42,156 nucleotides of DNA from Myxococcales bacterium. GTDB taxonomy: Bacteria; Myxococcota_A; Polyangia; Polyangiales; Polyangiaceae. The DNA lies in assembly GCA_947473045.1 (NCBI GenBank), contig CANJCO010000044.1, positions 1 through 42,156 of the forward strand, read 5' to 3'. This document shows, in pieces, positions 14,987 to 23,581 of this stretch. Both the position numbers and the translations under genes were made by a program. The first letter of the stretch is position 1, and each line of letters begins with the position of its first letter. The notes beneath the pieces were generated by a model. That model made no database searches and had not been told where the DNA came from. It worked only from the letters and a program-made list of their open reading frames with translations.

Positions 14987-17435
14987 CGCGACTCGCCGCG
15001 ATCTTGCTCGCCGCGACAACCGCCGCCGGAAGCGCCACGAGCGCCGCCGACAAACATGCGACCTCGCCCACGACGGCAAACAGGCCGAACAGATGCAGCG
15101 CGCGGTTGTCCGCGAACAGGAGCGACGAATAGCCGATAATCGTGGTCAGCGAGCAGAGCGCGACTGCCCCGCCGGTCGTACGCAGGGCGCCGGTCAGATC
15201 GCCGGTCTGACTCGCTCGACTAAACACGTTAACCGCATAGTCGACGCCGATTCCGAACGTAATCGGGAATGCGATGAAGTTCGCAAAGTTGACCTTGGCG
15301 CCCATAAACATGGTCGCAGCGAGCATCCACGTCACGCCCACCACCAGAGAGGCGATCACCCAGATTGTCGCGCGGCTGCGCCGAAACACAGCTACGACTA
15401 CGAACGCGACACCGACGAAAGCCAGCAACGTCACGCGAGGACCGTCGCGCGCGACGCACGAGACAATGTCGCTCGACAGAGGAAGCCCCCCCGCCACCCG
15501 TGGCGGGCGACCTCCCATTTTTTGGGCGGCCGACGACGACGCATTGCGCAGCCCCGCGATGAAACGACGCAGCGTCTCGCCCTCCCACAGCGCGCCCCGA
15601 AGTGACGGGAACACGAGCACGATGCGCCCGCTCTCGCCTCCCGACTCACGCAGGCCGGCGCAGAGCGCGCGCGGCACGTCATCGAGCTGAAATACAGACA
15701 GCTCCCTGCGACCCAGCCACGCCTCCACGCGATCGCGCTGAGCCGCGCTGAGCCCGGCGCGAACGCGCGGCGTCAGGTCGAGCTTCATCTCACGAACAAG
15801 CGCGATCTTTGCGGCCTGCCCTGTGGGCACCACGTCGTCGATGCTGCGCACCCGCGCCACCGTATCGCCCAGCTCCGGAACGCCGGCGCGGAGGGTGGCA
15901 GCGACCGCGCGAGCCTCGGCTGCGCTGTCGGTGAGCACCGCCACCGGCGTTAGGTACTGGCCCATCACGGCGTTCATGCGGGCCCCCCAATAGGCTTCAC
16001 CGCGCGTCCACGTGTCGCGGCGACGGAGCTTCGACAGATCGGTCTCCATGTCGGCAGGCCCAAATCCGCTTACCTGGGCGCATGCCAGAACGAAGAGCGC
16101 CAGCGAGGCAGCGGCCACGATGACGGGCGCGCGCCCAACCAGTCGCGCGAGCGCGCCGGAGAAGCGCCCGCGCCCCGGCTGAGTGGATGGAAGCCGGCCG
16201 CGGTCCACCCACGCTGCGAGCGGTGGCACCAGCAAAAAGGCGCACACCCAGCTGGTAAGCATTCCGAGTCCGCCAATCACCCCAAACTGCCGAAATCCCT
16301 CAAACTGCGTGAACGCGAGCGCCGCATACGACACGCTCGCGGCGAGGGCGGCGGCGAGCGTGCCTCGGCGCGCGCCGGCCACCGCGACGACAAGCGACTC
16401 CTCAACTGGCGATCCAGCGCGCCGCTCCTCGACATAGCGGGCGAGGAGGACAATTCCGAAGTTGACCCCGTTGCCGACGATGATCGAGCCGAGAAAAGCG
16501 GTATTGGCGTTGAGAACGCGTACCCCGAATGCAGGGAGCGAGGCGATGGAGAACGCGTAAACCGTCGCGAGCATGAGCGGAGCAACGAGCACCAGCAGCG
16601 CGGGCAACCACCTGAAATACAGGACAATCACCACCCCAACCGCCACAAGCACCACCGCCGACGTCCACGAAAGATCGTCCATGAGCGCCTCGGTCTCCTC
16701 GACTGATGCGGCCACCTCCGCAGCGAACCCGACACGCATCCCTGGCGCGTAGGCGGCGACGCCCCCCAGCGCGGCGATATCCGACTTCACCTTTGCGAGC
16801 AGCGCGCGATCGCGAGCCACCGACGCCGGACCTCCCCCGACGTCGATAAGCATGAGCGACGTCGCCTGCTCAGCGCTTGAGAAGCGGCCCTGCGGCAGCG
16901 TCGACGCCGAGCGCTGCGCGTATTTTTCCTCGAGGTCGGTCACGTCGATGGGCGGGGGCGGCGCGTCCTCGTCGAGTAGGGTTCCTTGCGCGCGTGACAC
17001 CTCCCAGTCGCGCCTCGCCACAATTCGCTGGCGCACGCGCTCGAGGTCGTCCAAATCGACGTAGAGCGGAGCGCGATCGGACAAGAAGGTTCGTTCCTCG
17101 GCAGTGCCGACGCTGACGCCCGATACCCACAAAGCGGGATACTGCTTTACCCGGCGCGCGAGGTCGTCGATGAACCGCTCGGCGGCCGGCACGTTGCCCC
17201 CGCTCGCGGTGTCGACCACCACGGCGAGGTGCGACAGGCCGGGGGCGCGCATGCGAAGCTCGGCGAGGGCGACCACGCTGGGGGCGTCGCGCGGGAGCAG
17301 CTGCTCGAAGTCTGCGTCGAGGCGGGCGTACAGCGAGGCGGTGCGCTGGGCGGCGGGCAGTCCGAGCGCGAGCGCGAGGAGCCAAATCCAGCGGCCATAT
17401 TGTAGCACGAATCGCACGTAGGCGCGCGCGGTCAC
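14961..17435 (-). CDS. MMPL/RND-family lipid exporter (HpnN-like)
   Basis: 824-residue RND-superfamily protein with the MMPL layout. TM1 (WIWLLALALGLPAA) is followed by a periplasmic loop, about five helices (LVAVGVVIVLYFRWLPALLVL, NANTAFLGSIIVGNGVNFGIV), a second loop after SGFGPADMETDLSKLRRRDT, and a second helix bundle (FANFIAFPITFGIGVDYAVN). The paired GNGVNFGI and GIGVDYAV helices supply the proton-relay positions. Close kin move hydrophobic molecules such as hopanoids or mycolates to the outer membrane. As the last gene of the inositol-lipid operon (GTG at 17435 overlapping the pgpA-like stop as GTGA) it is the natural candidate to export the operon product. That substrate assignment is inferred from position only. 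Confidence 0.9.
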   Translation of the reverse strand: MTARAYVRFVLQYGRWIWLLALALGLPAAQRTASLYARLDADFEQLLPRDAPSVVALAELRMRAPGLSHLAVVVDTASGGNVPAAERFIDDLARRVKQYPALWVSGVSVGTAEERTFLSDRAPLYVDLDDLERVRQRIVARRDWEVSRAQGTLLDEDAPPPPIDVTDLEEKYAQRSASTLPQGRFSSAEQATSLMLIDVGGGPASVARDRALLAKVKSDIAALGGVAAYAPGMRVGFAAEVAASVEETEALMDDLSWTSAVVLVAVGVVIVLYFRWLPALLVLVAPLMLATVYAFSIASLPAFGVRVLNANTAFLGSIIVGNGVNFGIVLLARYVEERRAGSPVEESLVVAVAGARRGTLAAALAASVSYAALAFTQFEGFRQFGVIGGLGMLTSWVCAFLLVPPLAAWVDRGRLPSTQPGRGRFSGALARLVGRAPVIVAAASLALFVLACAQVSGFGPADMETDLSKLRRRDTWTRGEAYWGARMNAVMGQYLTPVAVLTDSAAEARAVAATLRAGVPELGDTVARVRSIDDVVPTGQAAKIALVREMKLDLTPRVRAGLSAAQRDRVEAWLGRRELSVFQLDDVPRALCAGLRESGGESGRIVLVFPSLRGALWEGETLRRFIAGLRNASSSAAQKMGGRPPRVAGGLPLSSDIVSCVARDGPRVTLLAFVGVAFVVVAVFRRSRATIWVIASLVVGVTWMLAATMFMGAKVNFANFIAFPITFGIGVDYAVNVFSRASQTGDLTGALRTTGGAVALCSLTTIIGYSSLLFADNRALHLFGLFAVVGEVACLSAALVALPAAVVAASKIAASRATSTRSGS

Positions 17436-17896
17436 GGGATGATCCCCCCCGCGCGCAAGACCGCGAAAATCGCCGCGACGTAGGCGCCGGCACCGACGTC
17501 ATCGAGCACGATGCCGTACCCGCCCGGCAGCTCCGACTCGAGCAGGTGCACGGGCCATGGCTTGAGGGTGTCGAAGACTCGGAACGCCACGAGGCCCGCG
17601 AGGGCGTACCGCCAGTCGTTTGGGCACGTGAGCAGGGCGACGAGCACACCGGCGACCTCGTCGATCACGACGATCTGCGGATCGCTCACGCCGAGCTCGC
17701 CCGCCACCAGACTCGACGACCATATGCCCACTACAGTGACCACGACTGCACCGGCTGCCACGAGCCATACGCCTCCTGCAGCGCGCAGCAAGAAGTAGAG
17801 CGGAAGCGCAGCGACCGAGCCAGCCGTTCCGGGAGCGATCGGCACGTAGCCGGCCCCGAACCAGGTCGCGAGGGCGCGCGCGATTCGTTGCCTCAT
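17432..17896 (-). CDS. PgpA-family phosphatase (phosphatidylglycerophosphatase A-like; candidate phosphatidylinositol-phosphate phosphatase)
   Basis: 154 residues with the full PgpA pattern: APGTAGSVAALPLYFLL, the acidic IVVIDEVAGV, FRVFDTLKPWPV and GGYGIVLDDVGAGAY. There are four predicted helices; this is an inner-membrane enzyme. PgpA removes the terminal phosphate of phosphatidylglycerophosphate. In bacteria that make phosphatidylinositol by way of phosphatidylinositol-phosphate, a PgpA relative does the equivalent step. Here it lies downstream of an inositol-phosphate synthase and a CDP-alcohol phosphatidyltransferase, so phosphatidylinositol-phosphate is the more likely substrate (inference). 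ATG at 17896 overlaps the upstream stop as ATGA and starts the family domain directly. Confidence 0.92.
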   Translation of the reverse strand: MRQRIARALATWFGAGYVPIAPGTAGSVAALPLYFLLRAAGGVWLVAAGAVVVTVVGIWSSSLVAGELGVSDPQIVVIDEVAGVLVALLTCPNDWRYALAGLVAFRVFDTLKPWPVHLLESELPGGYGIVLDDVGAGAYVAAIFAVLRAGGIIP

Positions 17897-18807
17897 GCCG
17901 CGCTCCGAGCGCCAGTGTGGCCGAAGCGCGTCACGGCCCACGCGACAAGCGCATAAGACGCGGCGCAGTAGACAATGCCCAGAACGACATCGATAAGCCA
18001 GTGATGGTCGAGGTAGACCGCGGCAAAGGCCATAAGGGCCGCAAAGCCGCACGAGGCCGCGCGCGCCCAAACCGAAAAGCTGCGCCAGCCCTCGGCGACG
18101 ATGAGCGCCGGATACGCGACGTGCAGCGATGGAACGCTACCGAATACGTCGTTGGATCGCCCGTACAGGCCGCGAAAATAGGAAAATCCGAGCCACGCGT
18201 CGACGCGCAGCAGGTTCGGTCCCGCGCTCGCGACCGCGCCGAGGTCGACCGCGCAACCCCTTTGGTGAAAGTACCAGGGAGGCGCGGCGGGATAGACATG
18301 ATACGTGGCAAATCCAAGTACGTTCATTACGAAGAAAGTCCAGCCAAAGCGCGCCATGGCGCCGCGGTCGCCGCGCAGGGCGAGCCCCAGGGCGAACGCG
18401 ACGGTCACCGCTACGAACGTGCCGTACGGCAGCGCGCAAAGCCGGTCGAGCCACGCGGAGGGATGACGCTGAAGCCAGTCGTGGACTGTCTCGCCACCAC
18501 TGCCGAACAGCAGCGCGTCGAGCGCGCGCAAGTCGCAAACGTGCACCCGGCCCGCCGACAGGCCCACATTCTTGACGTACCGCATCGCGTCGTAGAGCAA
18601 GCCGACGAGCACGAAAGGCAACATGGACACCATCAGGCGGCGGCTGCGCCAGTGGGCAAACGCGAGCGCGGGGCCGACCACCACGCACGCCGCGTACTCC
18701 CACCTGTGCTCGCCGGCGATGAGTCTCGAGGCCCCCCATGCGACCATCGGCGCCGCACCCCCGATCGCAAGGGCGCGCGCGGACGCACGCTCGGGAGGCG
18801 CAGTCAC
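17893..18807 (-). CDS. PAP2/Aur1-like membrane enzyme (candidate inositol-phosphoceramide synthase)
   Basis: 304 residues with about eight hydrophobic segments. The PAP2 catalytic blocks are in the second half: SVPSLHVAYPALI (first catalytic His) and YLDHHWLIDVVLG (second His and Asp). They follow YHVYPAAPPWYFHQRG, a stretch found in the inositolphosphotransferase (Aur1/Ipt1-like) branch rather than simple phosphatases. Such enzymes move inositol phosphate from phosphatidylinositol to ceramide, releasing diacylglycerol. In this operon that is the best fit, though a plain lipid phosphatase is possible. GTG at 18807 overlaps the aminotransferase stop as GTGA and was preferred to a TTG four codons upstream. 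Confidence 0.82.
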   Translation of the reverse strand: MTAPPERASARALAIGGAAPMVAWGASRLIAGEHRWEYAACVVVGPALAFAHWRSRRLMVSMLPFVLVGLLYDAMRYVKNVGLSAGRVHVCDLRALDALLFGSGGETVHDWLQRHPSAWLDRLCALPYGTFVAVTVAFALGLALRGDRGAMARFGWTFFVMNVLGFATYHVYPAAPPWYFHQRGCAVDLGAVASAGPNLLRVDAWLGFSYFRGLYGRSNDVFGSVPSLHVAYPALIVAEGWRSFSVWARAASCGFAALMAFAAVYLDHHWLIDVVLGIVYCAASYALVAWAVTRFGHTGARSAA

Positions 18808-20213
18808 GCGTCGCGCCAAAAGCCGTCTGCTTTTGCCCAGTCGAAGACTTCACGCAAAATCGCGATTCCGTTCGCTGCCGTCGCCGAATCGATGGTCAGC
18901 GCGGGCTGGAGGCGCAGGCGCGGCGCGTAGCTCATGGTGAGCAGGCCTCTGCGAAGACTCTCCTTGAAGATCCGCAGGCTCGAGCTGGCAGACAGCGGCG
19001 CTCGGGTCGCCTTGTCGCGCACGAGGTCGATTCCGAGCATCAGCCCCCGGCCTCCCACGTGGCCGACGAAGGGATAATCGTCTACGAACGCTTCGAGCTC
19101 GCGCAGCATCGCAGCGCCAACGCGGCCCGCGTTTTCGACGAGCCCCTCTGAATCGATGGCCGCGAGCGTAGCCGCCCCCGCCGCCGCCCCAAGCGGATTA
19201 CCGCCGTAGCTCGAAGACGATCCCGACGCGTTCGACCACGGCGCCGCGCGCGCGATCGCATCCGTCGTAAGAATCCCGGTGAGCGGAAACCCGCCACCGA
19301 ACGCCTTCCCGAGCGTGACGATATCGGGCATTGCGCCGGAGTGGTCGACACCCCAGTACCGTCCGGTGCGACCAAACCCGGTAATCATTTCATCGGCAAT
19401 CAGCAGGGCGCCGTGCTCATTGGCCAGATCGCGTATCGCGGGCAGAAAGTCGTCCGGGGGCGCTACGTTTCCTGCGGTTCCCTGAACAGGCTCGACGATG
19501 AAGGCAGCGATGCTGCCTCCAGACGCTGCCTTGAGTTGCTTGCGGCCAATCTCGACGCAGGCCAGGCCACACGAGGGGTGCCGAAGCGACATCGGACACC
19601 GGTAGCAGTCGGCATACGGGATTTGGTGGCCGCCCGGCGCCAGCGGTCCGACTCCCGATTTGGCGGACGACCCGAGCAGCGACATGGCGCCGAGTGTCTT
19701 GCCGTGAAACCCGCCCCAGAAGCTCACGACCTCGTGTTTGCCGGTGGCGCTCTTGGCGAGCCGAAGGGCGCTCTCCACCGCCTCTGCGCCGCTGGTGTAG
19801 AGCTGAAGCCGGTGCAGCTCGCGCCGCGGTGCATGGTCGGCGACGCGCTCTGCGAGGTCGACGCGCGGCTGCGTCGTGAAGGCGCCGACGCTCAGACGCG
19901 CCGCCTGCCTCGTGATCGCTCCGACGACGGCGGGGTGACTGTGGCCGAGCGATCCGACGCCGATGCCGCCGATGAAGTCGAGCAGGACGTTGCCGTCGAC
20001 ATCGACGAGCGAGCTGCCGAAGCCGCTCTCGATGGCGACCCCCGACAGCAGGGCATATCCTTGCAAACCCGGGGCGATGTGCTCGTCTTCGCGCTCGCGC
20101 AGCTCACGACTCCTGGGGCCCGGAACGGCGGTGCGCAAGTGCACCCTCTGATCGCGCCACAGCGCCCGATGGGCGTCTCGCGAGCGGACCTGATCGTGCT
20201 CAATGACCTGCAT
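18804..20213 (-). CDS. Class-III PLP-dependent aminotransferase
   Basis: 469-residue fold-type-I enzyme of the ornithine/GABA aminotransferase class. Landmarks are LYTSGAEAVESALRLA, FWGGFHGKTLGAMSL, the PLP-ring Asp274 in LLIADEMITGFGRTG and the Schiff-base Lys303 in TLGKAFGGGFP. It also has a four-cysteine insert, C203-x2-C206-x8-C215-x3-C219, just after the substrate/cofactor domain start. This could bind a metal. The substrate is unknown. Its place between an oxidoreductase/phosphatidyltransferase pair and an Aur1-like enzyme suggests amination of a ketone or aldehyde made in this pathway, such as an inositol head group or a lipid precursor. The start is well supported by GGGAGG four bases ahead; it overlaps the upstream gene by 14 bases. 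Confidence 0.9.
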   Translation of the reverse strand: MQVIEHDQVRSRDAHRALWRDQRVHLRTAVPGPRSRELREREDEHIAPGLQGYALLSGVAIESGFGSSLVDVDGNVLLDFIGGIGVGSLGHSHPAVVGAITRQAARLSVGAFTTQPRVDLAERVADHAPRRELHRLQLYTSGAEAVESALRLAKSATGKHEVVSFWGGFHGKTLGAMSLLGSSAKSGVGPLAPGGHQIPYADCYRCPMSLRHPSCGLACVEIGRKQLKAASGGSIAAFIVEPVQGTAGNVAPPDDFLPAIRDLANEHGALLIADEMITGFGRTGRYWGVDHSGAMPDIVTLGKAFGGGFPLTGILTTDAIARAAPWSNASGSSSSYGGNPLGAAAGAATLAAIDSEGLVENAGRVGAAMLRELEAFVDDYPFVGHVGGRGLMLGIDLVRDKATRAPLSASSSLRIFKESLRRGLLTMSYAPRLRLQPALTIDSATAANGIAILREVFDWAKADGFWRDA

Positions 20214-20997
20214 GGCTGACCTCCCGGGTCGTCGTCTTGTGGGCGCGCAGCGCGGCTGCGAGGGACCGAAATCGGCTAAGCGCCGAGGTGTTGGCGATCA
20301 CCGCGATGCCGGTGAGGGCGACCGCGAGCGGCGTCAGCGCGAGGGCGCGAGAGGTCGAAAAACACAGCAGCACGCCCGACGCGGCCGAGCCGAGCACCAG
20401 CACCATCGCGCGCTCCGGGCGACGCATCGAACCTCCGGGCACCGCGAGGTGCAGCGGGCCGCGGGCGTACACTTCGGCCTTCGCCGACGCTAAGGTGACG
20501 TGCTGCGCTCCCGCCGAGGCCGCCAGCACGAGCGCAAGGAGCGGCAGTGAGTCGCGCCATCCGAGCGCGAGTCCGAGGTAGATCGACGACTCGCACGCGC
20601 GATCGACGGCGCTGTCGATCACCTCGCCCGCCTCGGATGCAGTGCCCGTTGCGCGGGCGACCAACCCGTCGATGGCGTCGCATGCAAACGCGAGCGCCGC
20701 GAACAGCGCGCCGCCGCCGTAGTGCCCCGTCGCGAACGCCACGCCGGACGTCGCCGCGAGCGGCAGCGACGCCATCGTCACGGCGTCTGCAGAGACTCCG
20801 GCACGCGCAAGGCCACGCGCGATGGGCTGCAAAGCCCAGTAACCCGCCGTCGCCGCGCCACGTCCCAGCAGCACGCCCTCGACGAGTCGGTCGACGCGAG
20901 CGTACGACGGTCGCGCCGCCCGGCCGACCGACAGCCACGCGAGTGCCCCGATCGCGAGCAGCATCAGGAGGATCATCGAGGAGAGCAGGTCGATCAC
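20200..20997 (-). CDS. CDP-alcohol phosphatidyltransferase (candidate phosphatidylinositol-phosphate synthase)
   Basis: 265-residue membrane enzyme with a textbook CDP-alcohol phosphotransferase motif, D-x2-DG-x2-AR-x8-G-x3-D-x3-D, read here as CDAIDGLVAR, then G, then VIDSAVD. Four to six membrane helices surround it. The family joins a CDP-linked lipid or alcohol to an acceptor alcohol. With inositol-phosphate synthase as a pathway partner, the likely reaction is CDP-diacylglycerol plus inositol-1-phosphate to phosphatidylinositol-phosphate. GTG at 20997 overlaps the upstream stop as GTGA and comes just before the first helix. It might instead make another phospholipid head group. Confidence 0.88.
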   Translation of the reverse strand: MIDLLSSMILLMLLAIGALAWLSVGRAARPSYARVDRLVEGVLLGRGAATAGYWALQPIARGLARAGVSADAVTMASLPLAATSGVAFATGHYGGGALFAALAFACDAIDGLVARATGTASEAGEVIDSAVDRACESSIYLGLALGWRDSLPLLALVLAASAGAQHVTLASAKAEVYARGPLHLAVPGGSMRRPERAMVLVLGSAASGVLLCFSTSRALALTPLAVALTGIAVIANTSALSRFRSLAAALRAHKTTTREVSHAGH

Positions 20998-22046
20998 GCC
21001 GGGCTCCGCTGCGGCGCCGACGCCAGCGACCGCGCCTGGCCTCCCTGCCGCGACGAGTCGTACGCGCCGGCGATCGACTCCATCGCACGGACGGAGTCTT
21101 CGGTCTCGCGCGACACCCAGTCGCCGACGCGAATCGCGCGAGAAAAGCCAGACAGCACCCCCTCGAACCAGGGGCCGTGCCCCGCGTCCGACCACTCCGA
21201 CGGCAGCTTGCTGCGCTCGACGCGCGCGAGGCCGTCGCGGTCGCGGATCACCAGCTCGAGGTCGTCGTCGTCGACGCGAATCGCCCCGCGCTCGCCGTGA
21301 AGCGTGTATATTACACGCCGCATGCCGGCGTTCCACGTGAGGTGCGCGCGGAGGCGACCCGTCGGAAAAGAAGCCGCCAGGCTGACCTCGTCATCGACGC
21401 CCACGCCCGCTTTCGACTCCGCCCACGCCGAAACCTGCGTCGGGTAGGAGCGGAGCCACTCGAACGCCAGATACAAAGTGTGAGGTCCGTGATCCATCAG
21501 CACGCCTCCCCCGGCGAACTGGGCGTCACGCCTCCAGTCGGGATGCCACTCCCGTACCCCCTTGGCGTGCCCCGTGCGAAAGGTGCTCATCGTCACGAGG
21601 TTGACCGCGCCGATTCGCCCGCGTTCGATGACGCTCTGAACGGCGCGAACCACGGGCGCGTGACGGTAGCTGTGCGCGGGATAGAGCACGCGCTTCTCGC
21701 GCGAGGCCAGCGCGGTCATGGCCCGCGCCTGATCGGCCCCCAGGGCGAGCGGCTTCTCGCAGAGCACGTGCAGCCCCTTCGCGAGCGCCGCCGAAGCGAC
21801 GCGCGCGTGCTCGGACGGGGGCGCACAGACGTCGACGAAATCGAGCCGCTGCGCGAGCAGCATCTCGTCGCACGTCGCGTAGATTTGCGCGTCGGGAAAG
21901 GCGCGCTGGGCGAGCGGCCTCCGCAGCGCGCACGTCTCTGCGATCGCCCGAATTTCGAAGCGCGATCCGCAAGCGCGATACGCCGGCGCGTGCCCGTTTT
22001 CGGCGATGTATCCGAAGCCCACGATGCCCCCTCTCAACGTCTCCAT
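20994..22046 (-). CDS. Gfo/Idh/MocA family NAD(P)-dependent oxidoreductase
   Basis: 350 residues. The N-terminal Rossmann fold is GGIVGFGYIAENGH. The family motif EKPLA appears as VLCEKPLALG, and the substrate-side helix includes GGGVLMDHGPHTLYLAFEW with a His two turns after the catalytic-type Asp. Members oxidise or epimerise sugars and inositols. Being directly after inositol-phosphate synthase, an inositol or inositol-phosphate dehydrogenase role is a reasonable guess; a sugar dehydrogenase for a glycolipid is the alternative. ATG at 22046 is supported by GGGGGA six bases upstream; the stop of the preceding gene lies 13 bases away. Confidence 0.87.
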   Translation of the reverse strand: METLRGGIVGFGYIAENGHAPAYRACGSRFEIRAIAETCALRRPLAQRAFPDAQIYATCDEMLLAQRLDFVDVCAPPSEHARVASAALAKGLHVLCEKPLALGADQARAMTALASREKRVLYPAHSYRHAPVVRAVQSVIERGRIGAVNLVTMSTFRTGHAKGVREWHPDWRRDAQFAGGGVLMDHGPHTLYLAFEWLRSYPTQVSAWAESKAGVGVDDEVSLAASFPTGRLRAHLTWNAGMRRVIYTLHGERGAIRVDDDDLELVIRDRDGLARVERSKLPSEWSDAGHGPWFEGVLSGFSRAIRVGDWVSRETEDSVRAMESIAGAYDSSRQGGQARSLASAPQRSPA

Positions 22047-22059
22047 GACCAATCCCCCG

Positions 22060-23394
22060 TCACGCGGCTGGCGCGGCAATTTGCTCGAACTCTTCGGACA
22101 GCTCCTGCTCGGTTGGCGACGGCGTCGCGGCGAGCTCGCGGTCTCCCATGAGGCGCCGCAGCTCGTTTTTGAGCATGCGCATCTGCAGAAACAGGTTGTG
22201 AACCGACGCGTCGCCCGGGCGCGCCATGGGCGCCTTGAAATAGAAGCTCAGCCAGTCCTGGATTCCGACGCCCCCGCTGCGCTTCGACAGGTCGAGCAGC
22301 AGCGCCAAATCGAGCACGAGCGGCGCCGCCAGAATCGAGTCACGGCACAGAAAGTCGATCTTGATGGCCATGCTGTAGCCAAGCCAGCCAAACAGGTCGA
22401 TGCAGTCCCAGCCTTCTTTCGAGTCACCGCGAGGAGGGTAATAGTCGATTCGAACTTTATGAACCATGTCACCATACAAATCGGGATTTTCGGCGGGCTC
22501 GAGAATCGAGTCGAGCACGCCCAGCTTCGACGCCTCTTTCGCCTTGAAAGCCCCGGGATCGTCCAGCACTTCGCCGTCGCGATTGCCAAGAATATTGGTC
22601 GAATACCAACCATGCAGACCGAGGCTTCTCGCGCGGAGTCCTGGTGCCAATATGGTCTTCATCAGCGTCTGACCTGTCTTGAAGTCCTTCCCGGCTACCG
22701 GCACCCGCTGCTCCCGCGCGAGCGCCTGCGCTGCCGGAAAGTCGACCGCTAGATTCGGCGCGCCGTTCGCGAACGGGACTCCCTCCTGCAGGCACGCCCA
22801 CGCGTACAATTGTGAATTGGAAATCGCCGCGTCACTCTTGCGGAGCCCGTCCTCGAACGCCGCGACTGACTGATGAACCGCCGTCGGCACATGATGCACC
22901 TCGGTAGAGCCGCACCAGATGGCCACGGCGCGATCAGCCCCCTTGCTGGCGATGAACTCACGAATATCGGCGCGGAGCTGTTCGACCATATCCGCCTTGT
23001 TGGGCGCGCGCTTCACATGGGTTCCACTGAGTCGCTTCACCCACTCCGGGTAAAATGCGCCGCGCATGGGCTTGATGGCCGACAGTTCGTCGCGCACCAG
23101 CGCCAGATGCTTGTCGGAGAGAACCTTGGCGTGCTCGGCGGCCTCGAAGGCGGACTCCGGAAAGATATCCCACCCGCCGAATTCGATTCGGTCGAGCGGC
23201 TGCAGCGGAACGTAGTCGCACACGCGGTGCGAGCCATCCCGGGTCCTCACCGATCCCATCTGCGTGAGGGATCCGACCGGCGCCGCGAGTCCGCGACGCG
23301 CGAGCAGAACGCCGGCGATGAAGGTCGTCGCGACAGCGCCCATCCCCGGCAAGAGGACAGCCAGCTTTCCCTGCGGTTTATCAGGCGTATGCAT
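22060..23394 (-). CDS. ino1: myo-Inositol-1-phosphate synthase
   Basis: 444 residues. The NAD-binding loop is LAVLLPGMGAVATTFIAGV. Family blocks are VPVAGKDFKTGQTLMKT with the active-site lysines, YSTNILGNRDGEVL and KIDFLCRDSILAAPLVLD. It converts glucose-6-phosphate to myo-inositol-1-phosphate and commits carbon to inositol. This looks like the longer bacterial type that accompanies inositol-lipid genes. The ribosome site decides the start: AAGGA lies six bases before the ATG at 23394 but abuts the ATG at 23400. It is the first gene of the seven-gene operon that runs to 14961 and is divergent from the flippase-like gene. Confidence 0.95.
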   Translation of the reverse strand: MHTPDKPQGKLAVLLPGMGAVATTFIAGVLLARRGLAAPVGSLTQMGSVRTRDGSHRVCDYVPLQPLDRIEFGGWDIFPESAFEAAEHAKVLSDKHLALVRDELSAIKPMRGAFYPEWVKRLSGTHVKRAPNKADMVEQLRADIREFIASKGADRAVAIWCGSTEVHHVPTAVHQSVAAFEDGLRKSDAAISNSQLYAWACLQEGVPFANGAPNLAVDFPAAQALAREQRVPVAGKDFKTGQTLMKTILAPGLRARSLGLHGWYSTNILGNRDGEVLDDPGAFKAKEASKLGVLDSILEPAENPDLYGDMVHKVRIDYYPPRGDSKEGWDCIDLFGWLGYSMAIKIDFLCRDSILAAPLVLDLALLLDLSKRSGGVGIQDWLSFYFKAPMARPGDASVHNLFLQMRMLKNELRRLMGDRELAATPSPTEQELSEEFEQIAAPAA

Positions 23395-23534
23395 CAACAT
23401 TCCTTCCGGGTTCGGACGTCACTCGCTACGGCGGTGTGGTGCGACGGTCGTGCCAGCGTGCGACGCAGGGCGCGGATCGGGATTTCGCGGGCGGGATTGC
23501 CCAGAGGGCGCGCGTGGCGGCGGGCCGACGGTTG

Positions 23535-23574
23535 CCCGGTGCGGGAGCCGTATTGGCACGCGCCGCGCACCGGG
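23535..23574. promoter_or_regulatory. Inverted repeat just upstream of the flippase-like start
   Basis: A perfect 9-base dyad, CCCGGTGCG (23535-23543) and CGCACCGGG (23566-23574), is separated by 22 bases. It sits in the 187-base divergent region between ino1 and the flippase-like gene. The right arm ends seven bases before ATG 23582, so as RNA the stem would cover the ribosome-binding region; as DNA the arms could be an operator. No sigma-70 promoter elements could be read with confidence around it. GC-rich chance pairing is possible. Confidence 0.3.
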
Positions 23575-23581
23575 TGCGCCC

